A stretch of DNA of 64,000 nucleotides, from positions 62,001-126,000 of the forward strand of contig NZ_AUEY01000002.1 in NCBI RefSeq assembly GCF_000426225.1. Reading direction: 5' to 3'. The stretch comes from Desulforegula conservatrix Mb1Pa (lineage in GTDB: Bacteria > Desulfobacterota > Desulfobacteria > Desulfobacterales > Desulforegulaceae). Both the position numbers and the translations under genes were made by a program. The first letter of the stretch is position 1. Each line of letters begins with the position of its first letter. This document shows, one piece after another, positions 1-9,655 of this stretch. A model generated the notes under the pieces. That model searched no databases and was not told where the DNA came from. It saw only the letters and a list, made by a program, of their open reading frames with translations.

Positions 1-195
1 AGCAGGCTTGCATGGCTCGTGAAAGGTTTGCCCAGCAGCACTTCGTTCAGGATAGCAGTTAAAAAAATTGAAAGCAGGAACGAGGCTCTTTCTCTGATTG
101 AAGATTACGAAGCCCGCGTTATGAAGGAAATAGAAGAAAAAGGGCCAAAGGCAATATTCAGGGATGAAATAGCCATGGTTGATGACATCTGTTGA
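1..195 (+). CDS. 3' end of an unrecognised protein (truncated by the window edge)
   Basis: An open frame runs from base 1 to a TGA at 193-195 and gives 64 residues. It is rich in Glu, Lys and Arg and ends in DEIAMVDDIC. It is followed within 30 bp by a strong terminator hairpin, which supports a real gene end. I do not recognise the family from this fragment and assign no function. The start lies outside the window. Confidence 0.6.
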   Translation, partial: SRLAWLVKGLPSSTSFRIAVKKIESRNEALSLIEDYEARVMKEIEEKGPKAIFRDEIAMVDDIC

Positions 196-222
196 AACCG
201 CCCATGGTATTTCCGTAAAAAT

Positions 223-257
223 AAAAAGCCCGGAACACTAAGCATTCCGGGCTTTTT
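223..257. terminator. Bidirectional rho-independent terminator
   Basis: A perfect 13-bp stem (AAAAAGCCCGGAA / TTCCGGGCTTTTT) with a 9-nt loop. It has A and T tracts on either side, so it can work on both strands. It lies between the convergent ends of the truncated plus-strand gene and dnaK. Confidence 0.9.
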
Positions 258-288
258 CTATGGAGTCGACAATTTCAGGATATTTTTA

Positions 289-2196
289 TTATTTATCTTT
301 TACTTCTTCAAAATCAGCGTCAACAACATCATCATCAGGCTTGGCACCGCCCTGGACTCCTGCTTCGCCGCCAGGCTGCTGGCCTTCGGCCGCGGCCTTC
401 TGGTACATGGCTTCCGCAAGCTTGTGTGAAGCCTGGGTAAGGGTATTTGTGAGATTGACGATTCTGTCAGTGTCATCCCCTTTAAGAGCTTCCTTAAGAT
501 CATTTATCGCTGCTTCGATATTACCGCGTGTTGCTCCGTCCACCTTCTCGCCGAATTCTGTGAGGGATTTTTCAGTCTGATAGATGAGATTGTCTCCGTT
601 GTTCTTGGCTTCAATAAGAGCTCTCTTCTTTTTGTCTTCTTCCGCGTGAAGCTCGGCATCTCTTATGGCCTGCTGGATTTCAGCCTCGGAAAGACCGCTT
701 GATGCTGTAATCTTGATGGACTGTTCCTTGCCTGTAGCCTTATCCTTTGCCGCAACATGAACAATGCCGTTGGCATCAATATCAAAAGTAACCTCAATCT
801 GGGGAACGCCCCTTGGTGCGGCAGGAATGTCTTTTAATTCAAACATTCCGAGGGTCTTGTTGTCCTGGGCCATTTCACGCTCGCCCTGGAGAACATGAAT
901 TGTAACAGCAGTCTGGCTGTCCTGGGCTGTGGAAAAAACCTGGCTCTTTCGTGTCGGAATGGTTGTGTTTTTTTCAATAAGCCTTGTAAGAACGCCGCCC
1001 AGTGTTTCGATACCAAGTGAAAGCGGAGTTACGTCAAGAAGAAGAACATCCTTTACCTCACCCTTAAGAACACCAGCCTGGATGGCTGCTCCAATTGCGA
1101 CAACTTCGTCAGGGTTAACGCCTCTATGCGGTTCTTTTCCGAAAAGCTTCTTAACCCTTTCCTGAACTGCTGGCATACGTGTCATACCACCAACAAGAAC
1201 AACCTCATGGATATCACTCGCAGAAAGACCTGCGTCCTTCATTGCTGTTCTGCAAGGACCTTCAATCTTGTCAAGAAGATCTGCAACAAGAATCTCAAGC
1301 TTTGCCCGTGTAATCTTCATATTGAGATGTTTTGGGCCTGAGGCGTCTGCTGTTATGAACGGCAGATTTATGTCTGTTTCCATTGAACCGGAAAGCTCCA
1401 TCTTTGCCTTCTCTCCAGCTTCCTTAAGGCGCTGGAGGGCCATCTTGTCGCCCCTGAGGTCAATCCCTGATTCTTTCCTGAATTCATCAGCAATGAAATT
1501 CATTATTCTAAGGTCAAAGTCATCGCCGCCAAGATGGGTGTCGCCATTGGTGGACTTAACTTCAAATACACCTTCACCGATTTCAAGAATTGAAATATCG
1601 AATGTACCGCCGCCAAGGTCGAAAACAGCAATTTTTTCTTCTTTTTTTCTGTCAAGACCATAGGCAAGAGCTGCTGCTGTTGGCTCATTGATGATTCTGA
1701 GAACATTGAGACCCGCAATTTTACCAGCATCTTTGGTTGCCTGGCGCTGACTGTCATCAAAATAAGCAGGAACTGTAATTACAGCATCAGTAACTGTCTC
1801 GCCAAGGTAATCCTCAGCTGTTTTTTTGATGTTAGAGAGTACAAACGAAGAAATTTCCGCCGGGCTGTAGCCTTTATCGCGAAGATTGACCTTTACGTCT
1901 CCATTTTCAGATTCTTCGATCTTGTATGGCAGAATTTTGGTGTCATTCTGTACCGGAGCTGACTTGAACTTTCTTCCGATGAGACGCTTTACGCCAAATA
2001 CTGTATTTTCAGGGTTTGTGATTGCCTGACGCTTCGCAATCTGTCCAACAAGTCTTTCACCGCCTTCGGTGATAGCTACGATGGAAGGAGTGGTTCTGCC
2101 ACCTTCGGCGTTTGTGATAACCTTGGGCTCTCCCCCTTCCATGACCGCCACGCACGAGTTGGTGGTTCCCAAATCTATTCCAATTACCTTACCCAT
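289..2196 (-). CDS. dnaK: Molecular chaperone DnaK (Hsp70)
   Basis: An ATP-dependent cytoplasmic chaperone that folds nascent and damaged proteins with DnaJ and the exchange factor GrpE. The 635-residue length is typical of bacterial DnaK. The N-terminal nucleotide-binding domain has the phosphate loop DLGTTNS (about residues 8-14), a second phosphate motif DLGGGTFD near 193 and the adenosine motif LVGGMTRMP near 335. The inter-domain linker [13 protein letters not shown] begins near 385, followed by the substrate-binding domain and helical lid. The C-terminus ends in the conserved acidic tail [10 protein letters not shown]. The ATG is preceded by GAGGAAAAG on the minus strand. It lies 55 bp downstream of grpE, so the two probably form a grpE-dnaK operon. 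No dnaJ or hrcA is adjacent. The gene ends at the shared bidirectional terminator. Confidence 0.99.
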   Translation of the reverse strand: MGKVIGIDLGTTNSCVAVMEGGEPKVITNAEGGRTTPSIVAITEGGERLVGQIAKRQAITNPENTVFGVKRLIGRKFKSAPVQNDTKILPYKIEESENGDVKVNLRDKGYSPAEISSFVLSNIKKTAEDYLGETVTDAVITVPAYFDDSQRQATKDAGKIAGLNVLRIINEPTAAALAYGLDRKKEEKIAVFDLGGGTFDISILEIGEGVFEVKSTNGDTHLGGDDFDLRIMNFIADEFRKESGIDLRGDKMALQRLKEAGEKAKMELSGSMETDINLPFITADASGPKHLNMKITRAKLEILVADLLDKIEGPCRTAMKDAGLSASDIHEVVLVGGMTRMPAVQERVKKLFGKEPHRGVNPDEVVAIGAAIQAGVLKGEVKDVLLLDVTPLSLGIETLGGVLTRLIEKNTTIPTRKSQVFSTAQDSQTAVTIHVLQGEREMAQDNKTLGMFELKDIPAAPRGVPQIEVTFDIDANGIVHVAAKDKATGKEQSIKITASSGLSEAEIQQAIRDAELHAEEDKKKRALIEAKNNGDNLIYQTEKSLTEFGEKVDGATRGNIEAAINDLKEALKGDDTDRIVNLTNTLTQASHKLAEAMYQKAAAEGQQPGGEAGVQGGAKPDDDVVDADFEEVKDK

Positions 2197-2251
2197 CTTT
2201 TCCTCCTCACATATATTGAACGATTTTATTCGGTTGTATTCTATTATTTAA

Positions 2252-2854
2252 TTACTGTTTGGCTGGCGCTTTTGCGACAACCACCATTGCAGGCCTTATC
2301 AGTCTGTCATGCATTATGTAACCATTCTGCAAAACCTTGATTATCTGATTTTCGGGTACGCCATCTGCTTCTTCCTGCATAATTGCCTGGTGAAATGCAG
2401 GATCAAACATTTTGCCCTCAGCCTCAACCTGTTTTACCTGAAAACCTTCGAAGACCTTGATCATGTCACCAAGAACCATTTTCACGCCGTCAATGACCGC
2501 AGATGATGTTTCAGCAGTGGATGGAGAAGCAGAAAGAGCCCTTTCAAGATTGTCTACAGATGGAAGAAGAGCCTTGACAATGCTGGCATTTGAGTATTTT
2601 TTGAATTCATCATACTCGCGTCCCGCACGTTTTTTGTAATTTTCAAATTCAGCGGCTATCCTGAGACACTGATCCCTAAGCGCGGCAGCCTCTTCCTTGG
2701 CCACAGAAAGAGCTGATTCCACACCATTTGCAGAGTCACTTGCAATATCATCAATATTTATGCTTTCCAAGCTCTCTTCCCGCGAAGCAGCCGCAGCCCC
2801 ATTAATATCAGACGATTCCTCTGCTGAAGCCTCATTATTATTGTCTTTTTTCAT
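2252..2854 (-). CDS. grpE: Nucleotide exchange factor GrpE
   Basis: The homodimeric cochaperone that releases ADP from DnaK. The acidic, low-complexity N-terminus (MKKDNNNEASAEESS) is followed by a long coiled coil containing the family hallmark LRIAAEFENYKKRAGREYDE, and then the C-terminal beta domain with the VEAEGKMFDPAFHQAIMQ and VLQNGYIMHDRLIRPAMVVV-type motifs. I chose the ATG at 2854 (200 residues, normal for GrpE), which has GAAGGAAGAG just before it. The frame stays open upstream to 3103, but that extension is hydrophobic, unlike GrpE, and runs into a dispersed repeat at 3075-3222, so it is not protein. It precedes dnaK in the same operon. Confidence 0.97.
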   Translation of the reverse strand: MKKDNNNEASAEESSDINGAAAASREESLESINIDDIASDSANGVESALSVAKEEAAALRDQCLRIAAEFENYKKRAGREYDEFKKYSNASIVKALLPSVDNLERALSASPSTAETSSAVIDGVKMVLGDMIKVFEGFQVKQVEAEGKMFDPAFHQAIMQEEADGVPENQIIKVLQNGYIMHDRLIRPAMVVVAKAPAKQ

Positions 2855-2951
2855 CTCTTCCTTCTTCACAGTCAATGAAAACTCCTGAACGTTGCTTGAG
2901 ATTAATTCTGAAAATCCTGCAAATTCAAAACATTCTATATTTTTGAGCTGG

Positions 2952-2979
2952 AAAATAAGAACGCTTGATTGCTTGTCAA
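2952..2979 (-). promoter_or_regulatory. Putative promoter for grpE-dnaK
   Basis: On the minus strand TTGACA (2979-2974) is followed after 16 nt by TATTTT (2957-2952), a sigma-70-like pair about 100 nt upstream of the grpE ATG. I saw no CIRCE (HrcA) operator in 2855-3100, and a heat-shock sigma-32 promoter was not clear. The call rests on pattern alone. Confidence 0.35.
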
Positions 2980-3074
2980 GAAAACGGGAATCATAAAACG
3001 AACATTTTTTCGAAGACTTATGCTGGATATTTCTGGATAAGGCACATAAATTAGGCGCATAAATAAAATTTGAA

Positions 3075-3222
3075 TAGGTCACAAAAAGTCCGTTTTTCGA
3101 CATTCCGGCGGGGCCTATCCCGGCGAAAACGGGAGCCGGAATCCAGAAGTAACCGAAAATACTAAAGATGCCGGATCAAGTCCGGCATAACGTCGTTGCT
3201 TTTTTGGTTTTTGCGAGTCCAT
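3075..3222 (+). repeat. MITE-like dispersed repeat, copy 1 of 8
   Basis: The left end is GGTCACAAAAAGTCC and the right end TTTTTGCGAGTCCAT. The core has two palindromic blocks: one around CATTCCGG...CCGGAATCCAG, here expanded by an extra inverted block, and one around GCCGGATCAAGTCCGGCAT. The same architecture recurs at seven other places in the window. It contains no coding sequence. Confidence 0.85.
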
Positions 3223-3273
3223 CAAATATGGAAGGCTTGAAATAAAGAGAGGGCATTGATCAAAATAAAAAAA

Positions 3274-3404
3274 GCGCTGACGGTTACCCTGACCGGGATC
3301 GATCCACGACACAGCCGACACCTCTTATCGCTGCTTCCTTCCGGACCTGACGAGGTTCGTGGGCGTCTGTTACGTGGCGGCCGGTCAGGGTAACCCTCGG
3401 CGCT
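3274..3404 (-). ncRNA. ffs: Signal recognition particle RNA (4.5S, small bacterial type)
   Basis: The minus strand contains the universal SRP RNA apical domain CAGGTCCGGAAGGAAGCAGC. It sits inside a long hairpin whose arms GGTTACCCTGACCGG and CCGGTCAGGGTAACC pair perfectly, with outer GCGC/GCGC pairs. The transcript ends in GCGC followed by a long T run (3273-3264), a built-in terminator. It binds Ffh to target nascent membrane proteins to the membrane. Exact ends are uncertain by a few bases. Confidence 0.95.
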
Positions 3405-3541
3405 TTGTATATCTGAAACAAATCGGTCAGTTTATAGTCGCCTAAGAATCTTTTTTCAAGAGAAAACTTCCGGCAACACAATAAAAAGTCTTTTATGAGG
3501 ATTGATGGGCTTGCAATAGGCGGCGTCGCCATGCCAGGTTC

Positions 3542-4333
3542 TCAGCTCAGCCCCTTAATATGCCTGTAAAGCGAACACACCGTATCTTCGCACCATGTCA
3601 TGCCTTCCGGCGCGGGGATTCCGCAACTGTCAAACCTGTCGGCGATGTCGCCAAAGGAAAGATTCTGCTGATCTTTCAAAGTGACGAGGGTCTTGTAAAG
3701 CTTCATCTTGACCAATGGTGAAAGAGGGGAATCTGCCTCTGACTGATTATTGTTATTCCCAATTTTCTCTTTTTTTTCAGCTCCGCCATTCTCGCTGCTG
3801 TTTTCCGCGTCATGATTTTTGACAACCACATAAACAGCCGGCCCCTTCTTGCTGGTTGCCATTTCATCAATATATTTCACGCTGTCCATCATGAGTTGAA
3901 GAGGATTCAGCTTAACAACCTCCAGCCATTTAAGGCTGAACCTAGAATCTATATACTCAAACTCTCCTTCCTCCCATAGCAGAATCCCGGTAATTATTTC
4001 CTCAACCTGCCTGTAAATATATTTCTCAAGTATGGTTGTCGTAATATACCCTTGCTCAACAAAGGTCTTACCGATGTACTGCTTCTTTTCCTTGGCAATG
4101 CGCAGACAATCGTTTATCTGTTTTTCCGTTATATATCCGTCCTTGTTGAGAAGGCTCCCAAGCCTGGATTCCTTGAGCGACTCAATGGCATAGACTATGG
4201 CCCCTTCGAGAAAAAAAATCTGGAATTCCCTGCTGTTTTGCTTTGCTTTCATGATTCCGGTTTTTTTCTCGGAACTCAACAGCTGCATAATGCCAGAAAG
4301 AGATATGGTCGATATGCTGCCTTTCAGTGTCAT
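3542..4333 (-). CDS. DUF4388 (PATAN-type) domain protein
   Basis: A soluble protein of 263 residues with an N-terminal DUF4388 domain. The opening is LKGSISTISLSGIMQLLSSEKKTG, followed by FFLEGAIVYAIE and a helical segment with the LLNKDGYITEKQINDCL-type repeat also seen in GspE/PilB N-terminal (MshEN-like) regions. The C-terminal part has a charged, low-complexity stretch and a terminal helical segment. DUF4388 proteins are common in Desulfobacterota and Myxococcota and are linked to signalling and gliding or pilus regulation; no enzyme activity is established. I chose the ATG at 4333 because AGGA lies 8 nt upstream. The frame is open 13 codons further, without a good ribosome binding site. 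Confidence 0.8.
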   Translation of the reverse strand: MTLKGSISTISLSGIMQLLSSEKKTGIMKAKQNSREFQIFFLEGAIVYAIESLKESRLGSLLNKDGYITEKQINDCLRIAKEKKQYIGKTFVEQGYITTTILEKYIYRQVEEIITGILLWEEGEFEYIDSRFSLKWLEVVKLNPLQLMMDSVKYIDEMATSKKGPAVYVVVKNHDAENSSENGGAEKKEKIGNNNNQSEADSPLSPLVKMKLYKTLVTLKDQQNLSFGDIADRFDSCGIPAPEGMTWCEDTVCSLYRHIKGLS

Positions 4334-4547
4334 GGAGTTGTTCCTGAGTAAGAGTCGTGTGAAGGGTGCCAATTCAAGATGAATAATTTGATATTATAGA
4401 AAATTTTTATGGCTTGCAAGAAATGAAATCCGAAACCCATCAACCGATTTCGTACAATCTCCATAATTTATACAAAAATTCAATATATAGTATTAGCTTC
4501 TATACAGACGTGGTCATATTGATTATTACGGTTTAAAATCATGCCAA

Positions 4548-4695
4548 AGCGCAAAAAGTCCAATTTCAGTCATTACGGTGGAGCCTGCCACATTGAAATC
4601 CGGGAGCCTAAATCCAGAACTAACTGAAAATACAAAGATGCCTGACCAAATCCGGCATGACGCTTATACCTTTTTTTGACTTTTTGCGAGTCCAT
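4548..4695 (+). repeat. MITE-like dispersed repeat, copy 2 of 8
   Basis: Left end GCGCAAAAAGTCCAATTT, right end GACTTTTTGCGAGTCCAT. The central block is degenerate, and the AAATCCGGCATGACGC half is recognisable. Together with copy 3 it fills most of the gene-free stretch 4334-5019, where I saw no other feature. Confidence 0.85.
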
Positions 4696-4830
4696 TCATA
4701 AAGAATAAAAAACATGAGACATGCTTTAAAATCATCGCAAGCAGATGGTTTTAAAGCACGACGAACAATTCTGTCCGTCATGAATGAAAATAATAGAAAT
4801 TGTTATATTTCCCCATTGGTTATATAACTT

Positions 4831-4964
4831 TGACAAGGTCGCAAAAAGTCCGATTTCGGTCATTCCGGCGCAGGCCGGAATCCAGAAGTATATAAAAAGA
4901 CAAAAATGCATGATCAAGTCCGGCATGACGCGAAGCCCCTTTCTGACTTTTTGCGAGTCCATTG
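4831..4964 (+). repeat. MITE-like dispersed repeat, copy 3 of 8 (best preserved)
   Basis: The most regular copy. It starts TGACAAGGTCGCAAAAAGTC and ends GACTTTTTGCGAGTCCAT, so the ends carry an inverted TCGCAAAAAGTC. The core palindrome CCGGCGCAGGCCGG is followed by AATCCAGAAGT and by TGATCAAGTCCGGCATGACG. It lies 55 bp upstream of tilS. Confidence 0.9.
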
Positions 4965-5019
4965 ACTTTAACTGGTGTCTTTTATCTGATTCAGAAACAA
5001 ACTGTAACCTGGAATAAAA

Positions 5020-6477
5020 ATGACGGAAACAACATCACCTGAATTAGCCTGGATTCTTAAATCCATTGCTAAGCAAACAATAAAAAAACTCGGGCTCATA
5101 AATTCTTCGGACAAAATTCTCGCGGCAGTTTCAGGAGGGCCGGATTCAATGGCCATGCTCGTTGTTCTGCATGATCTTTCAACCGAGATGGGCTTCAAGA
5201 TTGGCGTCGCGCATGTCAACCACAGCCTGCGGGGGGCAGAATCCGACGGAGACGCAGCATTCGTAGAAGAATATGTTAAAGAGCTTGGTCTTGAATTCCA
5301 TATTACCAAGGTTGACGTAAACGCTTACAGACTAAAACACGGTCTTTCTCCTGAAGAAGCTGCCAGGGACTTAAGATTCTCTTTCCTCAATGAAGTAATG
5401 AAGAACTTTGGGTACACTAAAATAGCCACGGCCCACCACTCGGGGGACAACGCAGAATTAGTCCTCATGAATCTGATAAGAGGAACAGGGCCTGACGGAC
5501 TTGAAGGAATGAGGCCTTATTCTCCTGAAAAAAAGATTGTAAGACCATTTATTCACGCATCAAGGAGCGATATCTCCCTGTTCATTGAAAACACCTACAC
5601 TCCTTTCAGGATAGATTCTTCAAACAATGATGAAAGTCTTCTCAGGAACAGTATAAGAAAGAGACTGATTCCTCATATAGAAAACAAATTCAACGGAAGA
5701 ATAAGAGATGCGCTAAACAGACTTTCAGACATCATAGCCGTAGAAAATGACTATATGAACAACATAGCTAACAATCATTTTCATGACGTGATTATTATAA
5801 ACGGTGAAGACGAGATATCCCTCAGAAGCAAGAATCTGAAATCCCTGCATGAGGCCATATCAAGAAGAATAATAAGGAAAGCCATAGATTACATAAAAGG
5901 TAATCTAAAAAGGATTGGCCAGAGCCATATTGAAGGAATACTCGGGCTCGCCTCAAAAGACTATGACTGTGAAATGCATATGCCCGGACGCATAAGGGCC
6001 TTGAGAAATGGCGACGTCATAATACTCAGAAAAGAAAAAGAAAGTCTCAGGACGCCTCTTCCGGTTCCTGCATATAGATATCTGGTCGAAGACCTTGAAA
6101 ACCTGCCGTTTGAAATTGATATTCCCCAGGCTGGCTTATGGATCAGATTCAGGGCGGCGCAAGAAGGAGAAGTTAATCCGTCCGAGCTTTCCGGAGCTAA
6201 TAAAATAATCTTTGAAAAAGATAGCTTTAAGCTGCCTATTGTTATTCGAAACACAAAGCCGGGTGATAGCTTCAATCCAATGGGCATGAAAGGATCCAAA
6301 ACAGTACTCAGATTCCTCATGGATCTGAAGATACCGGAATCACAAAGAAAAATTCAGGCAATAATGGAATCAGGAGATACAGTTCTCTGGATTCTTGGGA
6401 AAAGGATATCTGAAAAGCTCAGACTGAAGGATTCCGGAGGTAATTATATAGTAGCTGAAATCTTTTATCAGGGTTGA
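5020..6477 (+). CDS. tilS: tRNA(Ile)-lysidine synthase TilS
   Basis: An essential enzyme that attaches lysine to C34 of the CAU-anticodon tRNA-Ile, using ATP, so that it reads AUA codons. The PP-loop SGGPDS is at residues 38-43, followed by the family motifs VAHVNHSLRG and ATAHHSGDNAE; the latter also matches the N-type ATPase core. The RNSIRKRLIPHIE motif is typical of the TilS N-terminal domain. The C-terminal half corresponds to the TilS substrate-binding and C-terminal domains (GDSFNPMGMKGSKTVLRFLMDLKIP). At 485 residues the length is typical. The ATG has only a weak Shine-Dalgarno (GGAAT). It precedes ftsH, a common bacterial order. Confidence 0.97.
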   Translation: MTETTSPELAWILKSIAKQTIKKLGLINSSDKILAAVSGGPDSMAMLVVLHDLSTEMGFKIGVAHVNHSLRGAESDGDAAFVEEYVKELGLEFHITKVDVNAYRLKHGLSPEEAARDLRFSFLNEVMKNFGYTKIATAHHSGDNAELVLMNLIRGTGPDGLEGMRPYSPEKKIVRPFIHASRSDISLFIENTYTPFRIDSSNNDESLLRNSIRKRLIPHIENKFNGRIRDALNRLSDIIAVENDYMNNIANNHFHDVIIINGEDEISLRSKNLKSLHEAISRRIIRKAIDYIKGNLKRIGQSHIEGILGLASKDYDCEMHMPGRIRALRNGDVIILRKEKESLRTPLPVPAYRYLVEDLENLPFEIDIPQAGLWIRFRAAQEGEVNPSELSGANKIIFEKDSFKLPIVIRNTKPGDSFNPMGMKGSKTVLRFLMDLKIPESQRKIQAIMESGDTVLWILGKRISEKLRLKDSGGNYIVAEIFYQG

Positions 6478-6675
6478 TTTTACTTATAAATATCAGAGGC
6501 TATTCAATCAAATCCTGCTGTCGGCAAATTCTGTTGTTGGCAAGTTTTGCTTGCCTAATTCACAAAGATGATTAGTATAAATCCTATTGTACTTTGTCGC
6601 TATGTTAAGCTTAAATAACAGGGAGTCTCAAAACAAGAGATGGCCCACAGACTATAAAACCCCAGGAGGACAAGT

Positions 6676-8580
6676 TTGAATCCGTTCTATAAAAATCTCA
6701 CGTTGTGGGTTGTCATCGTTTTTATGGTGATCTTGCTCTACAGCATTTTTAATACCCAGCCAATAGCAGAGACTGAAAAAAGCTATTCCGAATTCATCGA
6801 AATGGTGGATAGCGGTCAGATTACAGGCTTGGAGCTTCAGGGCAACGAAATAAAAGCCAAGGATAACACCGGGAAAAAATACTCTATCTATGCTCCGAAT
6901 GATCCTGATCTGATCAAAACTCTCAGGGAAAAGAAAATACCGGTAAAGGCTAAGCCTCCTGCTGAAACTTCATGGTTTGTTTCTGCCCTCATCTCGTGGC
7001 TTCCTGTTATTCTGATCGTTGGTGTGTGGATATTCTTCATGCGCCAGATGCAGGGCGGCGGCGGCAAGGCCATGTCTTTCGGCAAAAGCAGGGCAAGACT
7101 TCTTTCGGATCAGGCTGCCAGGGTTACCTTCGAAGATGTCGCAGGTATTGACGAGGCAAAAGAAGAGCTTTCCGAAATAGTCGATTTTCTTAAAGATCCA
7201 AAAAAATTCACCAGACTTGGAGGCAGAATTCCAAAGGGAGTTCTTCTCATGGGTTCTCCTGGAACAGGAAAAACCCTTCTCGCAAGGGCAATCGCAGGCG
7301 AGGCAGGAGTTCCTTTTTTCAGCATAAGCGGTTCAGATTTTGTTGAAATGTTCGTTGGCGTCGGAGCTTCAAGGGTTAGGGATCTTTTCACCCAGGGCAA
7401 AAAAAATGCTCCTTGCATTATTTTCATAGATGAAATTGACGCTGTAGGACGCCAGAGAGGCGCGGGGCTTGGCGGCGGGCATGATGAACGTGAACAGACC
7501 CTCAACCAGCTCCTTGTTGAAATGGACGGGTTTGAGTCAAATGAAGGCGTTATTCTGATCTCTGCTACTAACAGACCTGATGTTCTTGACCCTGCTCTTT
7601 TAAGGCCAGGACGTTTTGACCGTCAGGTTATGGTTCCGCTGCCTGATATCAGGGGCAGACAGAGAATTCTTGAAGTACACATGAAAAAAAGTCCTGTGGA
7701 CAAAGACGCCAACTCTCTTGCTCTTGCCAAGGGAACTCCTGGTTTTTCCGGCGCTGATCTTGAAAATATGGTCAATGAGGCAGCCCTTCTTGCCGCAAAG
7801 AGAAATCAGGATAAAGTTACAATGAAAGATTTCGAGGATGCCAAGGACAAGGTCTACATGGGCCTTGAAAGAAAATCCAAAGTAATCCGCGAGGAAGACA
7901 AAAAAATCACCGCATATCATGAAGCTGGACATGCTCTGGTTGCAAGATTTCTTCCCCATACCGATATAGTCAACAAGATTACAATTATTCCCCGTGGCCG
8001 CGCTGCCGGAGTCACCTGGTTTTTCCCTGATGAAAGGGATTTCAGATTCAAGGATCAGCTGGAAAACCAGCTTTGCGTAGCATTTGGCGGACGAGCTGCA
8101 GAAGAGATTATCTTCAGCCGCATAAGCACTGGAGCCGCCAACGACATCAAACAGGCGACGGCAATCGCCCAGAGAATGGTGCGCAACTGGGGAATGAGCA
8201 AACTTGGCCCTGTTGCCTATATCAAGGACGAAGAGCAGGTTTTCCTTGGAAAGGAAATTCATCAGCAAAGGGATTATTCTGAGGAAACAGCGAAATATAT
8301 TGATGCAGAAATTTCCGGTTTGATAAATGTGGCTTATGACAAGGCAAAGGAAGTTCTTAACGACAACCTTGACATACTTCACAAGCTTTCAGACCTTCTT
8401 CTTGAAAAAGAAACCGTCATGGGCCAGGAGCTTGACGCTCTCATAGTTTCAATGAAGCCAGGAATTGAGCTTTCAAAGTCCTATGAATATGATGAAGATA
8501 TCATTGACATAAAGACAGAAGAAAAACCTGTTGAGAATGTTCAGGAAACAGCTCCGGAAGTGCCTGAAGAAACAGCCTGA
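6676..8580 (+). CDS. ftsH: ATP-dependent zinc metalloprotease FtsH
   Basis: A membrane-anchored hexameric AAA+ protease that degrades misfolded membrane proteins and unstable regulators. It has two membrane segments (residues 8-26 and 103-122) around a periplasmic domain. Walker A GSPGTGKT is at 193-200, Walker B IIFIDEID at 248-255 and the second region of homology [19 protein letters not shown] near 297-315. The zinc motif HEAGH is at 415-419. The C-terminus is acidic. Translation starts at a TTG at 6676, six bases after a perfect AGGAGG; no other start fits the N-terminal membrane helix. It is 198 bp downstream of tilS. The gap contains a small GGCAAG/CTTGCC hairpin and no gene. Confidence 0.98.
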   Translation: MNPFYKNLTLWVVIVFMVILLYSIFNTQPIAETEKSYSEFIEMVDSGQITGLELQGNEIKAKDNTGKKYSIYAPNDPDLIKTLREKKIPVKAKPPAETSWFVSALISWLPVILIVGVWIFFMRQMQGGGGKAMSFGKSRARLLSDQAARVTFEDVAGIDEAKEELSEIVDFLKDPKKFTRLGGRIPKGVLLMGSPGTGKTLLARAIAGEAGVPFFSISGSDFVEMFVGVGASRVRDLFTQGKKNAPCIIFIDEIDAVGRQRGAGLGGGHDEREQTLNQLLVEMDGFESNEGVILISATNRPDVLDPALLRPGRFDRQVMVPLPDIRGRQRILEVHMKKSPVDKDANSLALAKGTPGFSGADLENMVNEAALLAAKRNQDKVTMKDFEDAKDKVYMGLERKSKVIREEDKKITAYHEAGHALVARFLPHTDIVNKITIIPRGRAAGVTWFFPDERDFRFKDQLENQLCVAFGGRAAEEIIFSRISTGAANDIKQATAIAQRMVRNWGMSKLGPVAYIKDEEQVFLGKEIHQQRDYSEETAKYIDAEISGLINVAYDKAKEVLNDNLDILHKLSDLLLEKETVMGQELDALIVSMKPGIELSKSYEYDEDIIDIKTEEKPVENVQETAPEVPEETA

Positions 8581-8596
8581 TTCCCTTAAAATAAAA

Positions 8597-8623
8597 GGTG
8601 CTCAAGCCGAATGGCTAAGCACC
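8597..8623 (+). other. Small stem-loop downstream of ftsH
   Basis: GGTGCT and AGCACC form an outer stem around a second AGCC/GGCT stem. It has no T run. It may stabilise the ftsH mRNA 3' end or act together with the terminator that follows. Confidence 0.45.
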
Positions 8624-8636
8624 ATAATAATGATAG

Positions 8637-8691
8637 AAAAGCCCTGAAGATAGTTACTGACATTTATGTGACCTTCTATCAGGGCTTTTTT
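8637..8691 (+). terminator. Rho-independent terminator after ftsH
   Basis: Arms AAAAGCCCTGA and TCAGGGCTTTT (11 bp) with a long, partly self-complementary loop, followed by a T run (8686-8691). Confidence 0.75.
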
Positions 8692-8779
8692 ATGCAAGCC
8701 TTGATAATAAAAAAACACAGACTCTGCCTGACCTTAACCAAATATTTGAACTATGCATTTAAAATAGACTCTCATAAAT

Positions 8780-9655
8780 ATGAATGATTTAACTAAAAAA
8801 CAAACGGTCATAAAAAGATTTGCTCTGGATTTTTCAAGCGGCCCACTAATCATGGGTATCGTTAATGTCACTCCTGATTCATTTTCAGACGGAGGCAAGT
8901 TTCTTGATAACGAAAAAGCTGTTGAACATGCCCTCAGACTCGAAGATGAAGGCGCAGATATACTCGACATAGGCGGAGAGTCCTCAAGACCTTTTGCTGA
9001 AGCAGTAAGCGAGGAAGAAGAAATAAGGAGGGTGATTCCCCTTATTTACGAACTTAGCAAAAGAGTTTCTGCTCCTATATCCATAGACACCATAAAATCA
9101 AAAGTCGCAAAGCTTGCTGTTGAAGCTGGAGCGTCGATAATAAACGACATCAGCGCAATGACCATTGACCCTGAAATGCTTTCTACAGCAGCGTCATCAA
9201 ATGCAGCGGTCATCCTCATGCACATGAAGGGCGAGCCAAGAACAATGCAGATAGACCCTTTTTACGATGACGTAGTTTCAGAAATCATGGCATATCTGAA
9301 AACCATGATGGATAGCGCCGAAAAAGTCGGCATTGAAAAATCAAGCATAATACTTGATCCAGGCATAGGCTTTGGAAAGGACATTTCACATAATCTTGCC
9401 ATAATCAACGCTATTCCTGATTTTAAAACCCTTGGAGCGCCGGTTCTTATTGGCCCCTCCAGAAAATCATTCATCCAGAAGATACTTGGAACAGATCTTA
9501 AAACTGGAATAGAAAGGGTGGAAGCAGGAACCCTTGCAGTAGTCACGTCATCGCTCATGAACGGCGCTGATATTGTCAGGGTTCATGATGTAAAGGCTGC
9601 AAAGGCAGCGTTGGAAATTATAAAGGCATTGAAAGGATCAAAATGCAGGCCCTAA
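8780..9655 (+). CDS. folP: Dihydropteroate synthase
   Basis: Condenses p-aminobenzoate with dihydropterin pyrophosphate in folate synthesis; the target of sulfonamides. At 291 residues it shows the DHPS signatures IMGIVNVTPDSFSDGGKF (pterin-binding loop), ADILDIGGESSRPFA, SIDTIKSKVA, IINDISAM, the IILDPGIGFGKD motif and IGPSRKSFI, all in canonical order. It is separated from ftsH by a terminator and therefore probably has its own promoter. Its last codons overlap the start of the rubrerythrin gene by 13 bases, which suggests coupled translation. Confidence 0.97.
   Translation: MNDLTKKQTVIKRFALDFSSGPLIMGIVNVTPDSFSDGGKFLDNEKAVEHALRLEDEGADILDIGGESSRPFAEAVSEEEEIRRVIPLIYELSKRVSAPISIDTIKSKVAKLAVEAGASIINDISAMTIDPEMLSTAASSNAAVILMHMKGEPRTMQIDPFYDDVVSEIMAYLKTMMDSAEKVGIEKSSIILDPGIGFGKDISHNLAIINAIPDFKTLGAPVLIGPSRKSFIQKILGTDLKTGIERVEAGTLAVVTSSLMNGADIVRVHDVKAAKAALEIIKALKGSKCRP

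Noticed and set aside
260-580. Open frame opposite dnaK
   Set aside because: Antisense shadow of the well-supported dnaK coding sequence; low-complexity Ser/Ala product.
2855-3100. CIRCE/HrcA operator upstream of grpE
   Set aside because: I looked for TTAGCACTC...GAGTGCTAA and found none.
2855-3103. N-terminal extension of the grpE frame to 3103
   Set aside because: The extra 83 residues are hydrophobic and unlike GrpE, lack a ribosome binding site, and enter a dispersed repeat at 3075.
3115-3532. Minus-strand frames over the SRP RNA and repeat
   Set aside because: They cover a structural RNA and a repeat; proline/arginine-rich junk translations.
3075-4964. CRISPR array from the clustered repeats at 3.1-5 kb
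   Set aside because: Units are about 130-150 bp, unevenly spaced and dispersed elsewhere; no short regular repeat-spacer pattern and no cas genes.
7600-8382. 260-residue frame on the minus strand inside ftsH
   Set aside because: It is fully contained in ftsH, whose domains account for the region; no start site or family match.
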